Assembly: GCA_021804195.1 (NCBI GenBank)
Contig: JAJZKJ010000047.1
Span: 1 to 9,893, forward strand
Origin: Acidobacteriota bacterium
GTDB lineage: Bacteria > Planctomycetota > Phycisphaerae > WQYP01 > JAJZKJ01
Length of the DNA stretch: 9,893 nt
Direction of reading: 5' to 3'
Positions within the stretch are counted from its first letter, which is position 1, and each line of letters starts with the position of its first letter. This document shows positions 6,432 through 9,893 of the stretch, one piece after another. The position numbers and the translations under genes were made by a program. Under the pieces are notes generated by a model, which was not told the origin of the DNA, did no database searches, and saw nothing but the letters and a program-made list of their open reading frames with translations.

Positions 6432-6971
6432 TCACATGGGCCGGCGTTCTTTGGTCTGGTCATAAATCGCCAGCAGCTTTTGCTTGTCAAAGATCATCTC
6501 TTGCCGGGTAAGCCCGACCAGGTCGTATTCGTAGGTCAGCTCGATGGCGTCGACCGGGCAGGCCTCCTCGCACATCCCGCAATAAATGCAGCGAAGCTCG
6601 TCAATATCGAACTTGATCGGATATTTCTCGCGGTCCGACCAAGAGTCCGGAGCGGCGTCCCCGACAATGTGGATGCAATGAGCCGGACAGGCCGTGGCGC
6701 ACATGTAGCAGGCTACGCATTTGACCCGACCTTGCGCGTCGCGATTGAGCCGATGAACACCGCGATAACGCCGGACATCCATTCCCTGTTCCAGCACGGG
6801 ACGATCTTCGCGCCGCTCTTCCGGATATTGCAGCGTACGCGTCCGGCCGCCGACCGATTGGAAAAGATGGGTGATGGTGGTGCCCAGGCCCGCCAGTACA
6901 GCCGGCAGAAATACATTTTCCGACGGGGTAAGCCTGGGAGGTTCAAGAACAATCGTATCTTCCGGTTTCAT
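6432..6971 (-). CDS. nuoI: NADH-quinone oxidoreductase subunit I (two 4Fe-4S)
   Basis: Encodes 179 residues resembling the NuoI subunit of respiratory complex I, which carries two [4Fe-4S] clusters (N6a and N6b) passing electrons towards quinone on the cytosolic side of the membrane. The two CxxCxxCxxxCP motifs are intact: C85, C88, C91, C95 in CVACYMCATACP, and C128, C131, C134, C138 in CIYCGMCEEACP. The flanking sequences (AHCIHIVGD, EKYPIKFDIDELR, VDAIELTYEYD) are typical of NuoI rather than of small ferredoxins. The ATG at 6971 is preceded by AAAGGG five bases away, so the start is well supported. No other nuo gene is adjacent: the downstream neighbour is the HD operon and the upstream one a divergent permease. 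It is either an isolated complex I gene, a second copy, or the subunit of another NuoI-using enzyme. Only a weak promoter (TACAAT, 7010-7015) is visible. Confidence 0.92.
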   Translation of the reverse strand: MKPEDTIVLEPPRLTPSENVFLPAVLAGLGTTITHLFQSVGGRTRTLQYPEERREDRPVLEQGMDVRRYRGVHRLNRDAQGRVKCVACYMCATACPAHCIHIVGDAAPDSWSDREKYPIKFDIDELRCIYCGMCEEACPVDAIELTYEYDLVGLTRQEMIFDKQKLLAIYDQTKERRPM

Positions 6972-7054
6972 CGCCGCCCTTTCTTCATACGCGGGGGTTT
7001 GGAAATATATTGTATGCGGTTTGCGGTTTATCGGCCAGTTCTCGATATCTTATC

Positions 7055-7082
7055 GTGACACCATTGATGCCCATCGTATAAT
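7055..7082 (+). promoter_or_regulatory. Sigma70-type promoter of the permease operon
   Basis: GTGACA (-35, 7055-7060; five of six bases match TTGACA) is followed by 16 bases and a perfect TATAAT (-10, 7077-7082). Transcription would start near 7089, giving a leader of about 34 bases to ATG 7123 or 73 bases to ATG 7162. This also argues that upstream in-frame ATG codons inside the opposing nuoI gene are not used. Confidence 0.65.
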
Positions 7083-7161
7083 CTCCGCTTCGGCGCCGCG
7101 GTTCGTTTTCCCCGTGGAACTCATGAGCCATACGCCGATTCGCCGGCAAAACAGGTGCGCG

Positions 7162-8574
7162 ATGTTCTGGATCAACAAGGGCATTCATCGTTTGGGGCGA
7201 TTGCAGCGCCGCCTCCTGATCCTATTGGCCGTCATCGGTCCCGGCATCATCACGATGATCGCCGACAACGACGCCGGCGGTATTTCCACCTATGCGCAGA
7301 CCGGCGCCAAGACCGGTTTCAATCTTCTGTGGGCTTTCATCATCCTGGTGCCGATGGCTTTTTATGTCCAGGAGATGACCGTCCGCCTCGGCGCCGTAAC
7401 CAAACGCGGTCACGCCGAAGCGATTTTCGATTCCTTTGGCCCGGTTTGGGGCTGTTTTTCCATTTTCGATCTGGTGGTGGTCAACTGGCTTACCCTGGTT
7501 ACCGAATACATTGGAATGACCCAGGCCATGAGTCTGTTCCATATTCCCACGTGGATCACCGTTCTGGCCGTGACGGGTTTGCTTCTGATGATTGTGATCA
7601 CGGGAAGGTACTGGACCTTTGAAAAAATCACGCTGTTTTTTTGCCTGTTTAACCTCGTCTACATTCCCGCCGCGATCTGGGCCATGCGGACCGGCAACGT
7701 CAAAGCGGGCTGGACCGCCGTAGGCAAGGGGTTCTTCGATCCCCGGTTCAGCGGCATCCTCCCGCCCGCCGCGATGCTTACCCTCATCATGGCCAACATC
7801 GGCACCACCATCACCCCCTGGCAGATTTTTTTCCAGCAATCCGCCGTGGTCGACAAAGGCATGGATGTCCATGATATCAAGATGGGGAAAATCGACACGT
7901 TCGCCGGCTCTTTGTTCACGTGCCTGGTGGCCGCCTTTATTATTGTCACCACGGCGGCCCTGTTTTATTTCAATCCCCACGTAGCCGGAGCGCCCTGGAA
8001 GCAGGTCGATCCCCACTTTACAAGCTGGCGGGATATGGACTCGGCGGCCAAAACCGCCCAGGCGATGCCTCTGGTCATGCCGCATGGCTCCCACTGGGGC
8101 CAATGGGCCAAGGTGCTTTTCGCCATCGGCCTGTTTGACGCCGGTCTGCTCGGCGCTCTGTGTATCTCGCTGGCGACGAGTTGGGCTCTCGGCGAAGTTT
8201 TCGGTTGGGCGCACTCCCTCAACAAGTCCATCCGGGAAGCGCCCTGGTTCTATATCGCCTATGTACTGATGCTCCTTTCCGCCGGCGCGGTTTGTCTGAT
8301 CGCCAGCGTCCATATTCAGAACGCCATCACCATCTTTGTCCAGGTTGTGGCGGTGACTCTTCTGCCCGCCGCCTTGTTTTTCCTTATTCTGATCCTCAAC
8401 GACAAAGAGGTCATGGGCCAATACGTCAATACCCGCTGGCAAAACATCGCCAACTGGTCGATTGCCGTTTTCGTCGTACTGGTTTCCTCCGTCTATGGCG
8501 TCACGCAGCTTTTCCCTCATGTGATGGAACCGCGTTTCTGGTATCGCGTGGGCCGCTTTTTGCATTTATCATAA
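7162..8574 (+). CDS. NRAMP/SLC11-related divalent cation permease, possibly Mg2+
   Basis: Encodes 470 residues with about eleven membrane helices, as in SLC11 proteins. Helix 1 keeps the family start (VIGPGIITMIADNDAGGIST), but where classical NRAMPs have DPGN it reads DAGG (37-40): the metal-binding Asp stays and the Asn becomes Gly. In helix 6, where NRAMPs have a metal-selective Met in MPH, this protein reads TPW (218-220) within GTTITPWQIFFQQS. QEMTVRLGAVT after helix 2 is typical of this NRAMP-like subgroup. Loss of the Met and Asn argues against Mn2+/Fe2+ selectivity. NRAMP-related magnesium transporters are known from bacteria, and the adjoining MgtE-like gene points the same way. The open frame extends upstream into nuoI; I chose ATG 7162 because AGGTG lies four bases before it and the promoter is at 7055-7082. 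ATG 7123 is the alternative (483 residues). Confidence 0.88.
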   Translation: MFWINKGIHRLGRLQRRLLILLAVIGPGIITMIADNDAGGISTYAQTGAKTGFNLLWAFIILVPMAFYVQEMTVRLGAVTKRGHAEAIFDSFGPVWGCFSIFDLVVVNWLTLVTEYIGMTQAMSLFHIPTWITVLAVTGLLLMIVITGRYWTFEKITLFFCLFNLVYIPAAIWAMRTGNVKAGWTAVGKGFFDPRFSGILPPAAMLTLIMANIGTTITPWQIFFQQSAVVDKGMDVHDIKMGKIDTFAGSLFTCLVAAFIIVTTAALFYFNPHVAGAPWKQVDPHFTSWRDMDSAAKTAQAMPLVMPHGSHWGQWAKVLFAIGLFDAGLLGALCISLATSWALGEVFGWAHSLNKSIREAPWFYIAYVLMLLSAGAVCLIASVHIQNAITIFVQVVAVTLLPAALFFLILILNDKEVMGQYVNTRWQNIANWSIAVFVVLVSSVYGVTQLFPHVMEPRFWYRVGRFLHLS

Positions 8575-8578
8575 CGGT

Positions 8579-9893
8579 ATGAACGCACTCAACCTATCTT
8601 CTTCTCCCGGTCCGCCGGCGGCGCGTCCCGCGCCGGGAGGCCGGGACTACCAGGTCTTTTTTTTCTCCGAGCTCCGCGGCAGACCGATCGGTATCGGCAA
8701 TATTAAGAACCGCATCGGCAAAGTCTGTGATCTGGCCTTCAAAGTCGCCGAACCTTACCCCGAGGCGGTGGGAATTCTCATTGACCACGGCTGGGGCAAA
8801 CCCTCCGAGTTCATCCCCTGGGGCAAGATCGCCCGCATTGAAGAAGATTTTATTTTTGTAAACCCACCCGATCCATCCGCCCCCTCCGCGCGGAAGACCA
8901 CGGGGACCTTTCCTCCCTTTGTGGACCAACCCGGCTGGATTCTGCTGGACCAGCACCTGATGGGCAAAACCATTCTCGACATGGATGGCCGCCGCACCGA
9001 AGTGGTCAACGACGTTCATCTGCTGGCTTCGCAGGGGCGCATGATCCTGGTGCACGTGGACCTGTCTTTCAATGGTTTTCTCCGCAAATGGCGGCTGTAT
9101 CGTTTCCTGGGCCGGCCCGATCAATTCATAAATTGGAAATATGTCCAACCTCTCTCTCTCGAGGACGCCGTCGCCAAAGACGCCGTTTCCCTGTCCATCA
9201 CCCGCAAGCAGACCCGGGAATTGCCGCCGGAGGACCTTGCCGACACGCTCGAAGAGCTCACGGGGAAAGAACAGGAGGCGTTCTTCCTGGCCCTGGGGCC
9301 GCAGGCGGCCGCGGAGGCCCTCGTCGAAGCGGAACCCCGGACCCAGCGCCAGTTGATCGCCGATTTGCGCCAGGAACGCGCCCGCAATATTCTCTCGGAA
9401 ATGTCCATCCCCCAGCTTGTCGATCTGCTTTCGGTCCTGCCCCACGACGAGACCACCAAAATGATGAATCTGCTGCCGGCCCAGCAATTGGATCGCGTCA
9501 AAACCCTGCTGACCGAGCGCGAGACCATTGCCGAGTCTTTAATGGGGTCCGATTACGTGGCGCAGCCCCGCGACGGCAGGGTCGCCGAAGTCCTCGCGAC
9601 CATCCGCAACTCCGGCAAGGCCCACGACGCCATTTCTTACATCTACGTCGTCAACTCCGCCGACAAAATTCTTCTGGGCGTTGTCGATCTGCGGGAACTC
9701 GTGCTGGCCGCCGATGGCAAAACCCTCGGCGAGATCATGACCTCTCCCGTGGTTTGCGCCGAAGCCGACGACACCCGCGATGATCTCGTGGAGATATTCG
9801 CCAAATATCATTTACGCATGATCCCGGTCGTCGACAAGCAGGATCATCTTCTTGGCGCGATCCATTACAATGACATTATGAAAGGATTGGTAA
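8579..9893 (+). CDS. PRC-barrel/MgtE-N/CBS protein, partial at window end
   Basis: The frame is open for 438 codons from ATG 8579 to the window edge, with no stop. It begins four bases after the permease stop, has no clear ribosome-binding site of its own, and is probably translationally coupled. Residues about 23-98 look like a PRC-barrel (FSELRGRPIG, GKVCDLAF, PSEFIPWGKIARIEED) and 119-170 like a second, diverged one (GWILLDQHLMGKTILDMDG). Residues about 213-320 match the helical MgtE N-terminal domain (LPPEDLADTLEELTGKEQE, LSEMSIPQLVDLLSVLP). CBS1 starts near 322 (MGSDYVAQPRDG) and CBS2 near 387 (MTSPVVCAEADD), the latter ending with LRMIPVVDKQDHLLGAIHYN. In MgtE these cytosolic domains bind Mg2+ and close the channel. 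No membrane segment is seen up to the edge, and related PRC/MgtE-N/CBS proteins end about here, so it is probably soluble. A true MgtE with its channel beyond the window is not excluded. Confidence 0.85.
   Translation, partial: MNALNLSSSPGPPAARPAPGGRDYQVFFFSELRGRPIGIGNIKNRIGKVCDLAFKVAEPYPEAVGILIDHGWGKPSEFIPWGKIARIEEDFIFVNPPDPSAPSARKTTGTFPPFVDQPGWILLDQHLMGKTILDMDGRRTEVVNDVHLLASQGRMILVHVDLSFNGFLRKWRLYRFLGRPDQFINWKYVQPLSLEDAVAKDAVSLSITRKQTRELPPEDLADTLEELTGKEQEAFFLALGPQAAAEALVEAEPRTQRQLIADLRQERARNILSEMSIPQLVDLLSVLPHDETTKMMNLLPAQQLDRVKTLLTERETIAESLMGSDYVAQPRDGRVAEVLATIRNSGKAHDAISYIYVVNSADKILLGVVDLRELVLAADGKTLGEIMTSPVVCAEADDTRDDLVEIFAKYHLRMIPVVDKQDHLLGAIHYNDIMKGLV

Noticed and set aside
7083..7161. 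Possible Mg2+-sensing M-box riboswitch before the permease
   Set aside because: The leader after the promoter is only about 34-73 bases, too short for an M-box aptamer with its expression platform, and none of the conserved M-box segments is visible.
7222..8565. Long minus-strand open frame opposite the NRAMP-related permease (447 codons)
   Set aside because: Its product is a run of Gly, His, Asp and Gln with no hydrophobic core, the mirror of a membrane protein gene. The plus-strand frame has a clear fold signature.
8594..9487. Minus-strand open frame opposite the MgtE-like gene (297 codons)
   Set aside because: The plus-strand frame shows MgtE_N and CBS motifs over the same span and continues to the window edge.
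1..9893. tRNA or rRNA genes
   Set aside because: Reading both strands for the T-loop pattern GGTTCRANNCC with an acceptor stem, and for conserved rRNA stretches, gave no convincing candidate.

Overview
The window is GC-rich, gene-dense bacterial chromosomal DNA. It carries an HD-phosphodiesterase/ybeY/corC gene cluster and a complex I NuoI protein, and its ybeY ends its metal motif in GYDD rather than GYDH. I lean towards the Planctomycetes/Verrucomicrobia side of the tree or a neighbouring candidate phylum. This is an impression from gene order and protein style, not a proven assignment. No rRNA, tRNA or CRISPR array was found.

Left part (1-2520): an accessory-looking stretch. It opens with about 470 bases of non-coding DNA holding two almost identical 37-bp direct repeats, an inverted partial copy and two hairpins. 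All genes here are on the minus strand: a small DUF2127-like membrane protein (474-965), a broken Vsr-like mismatch endonuclease fragment (1126-1338) and an intact HNH endonuclease (1418-2203). The last two look like the remains of a restriction system with no methyltransferase in view. A 12-bp core of the left-end repeats recurs just upstream of the HNH gene.

Centre (2521-6119): a compact minus-strand operon. In transcription order it encodes a PgpH-like membrane HD phosphodiesterase that has lost the usual extracellular sensor domain, the rRNA-maturation endonuclease YbeY with an unusual metal motif and a long basic tail, and a CorC/CNNM-type CBS membrane protein. ybeY and corC overlap by 4 bases. 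A roughly 310-base leader precedes the operon, and upstream of it lies a lone nuoI (6432-6971, minus).

Right part (7055-9893): transcribed on the plus strand, divergently from nuoI, from a near-consensus sigma70-type promoter. A variant NRAMP/SLC11 permease is followed after only 4 bases by a long open frame that runs off the window. This second gene encodes two PRC-barrel-like units, an MgtE N-terminal domain and a CBS pair. The permease lacks the residues that make NRAMP proteins selective for Mn2+/Fe2+, and the partner looks like the cytosolic Mg2+-sensing half of MgtE without a visible channel. My best inference is a two-gene magnesium uptake system in which an NRAMP-related carrier is gated or sensed in trans by an MgtE-like regulator. 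This is the most interesting content of the window.
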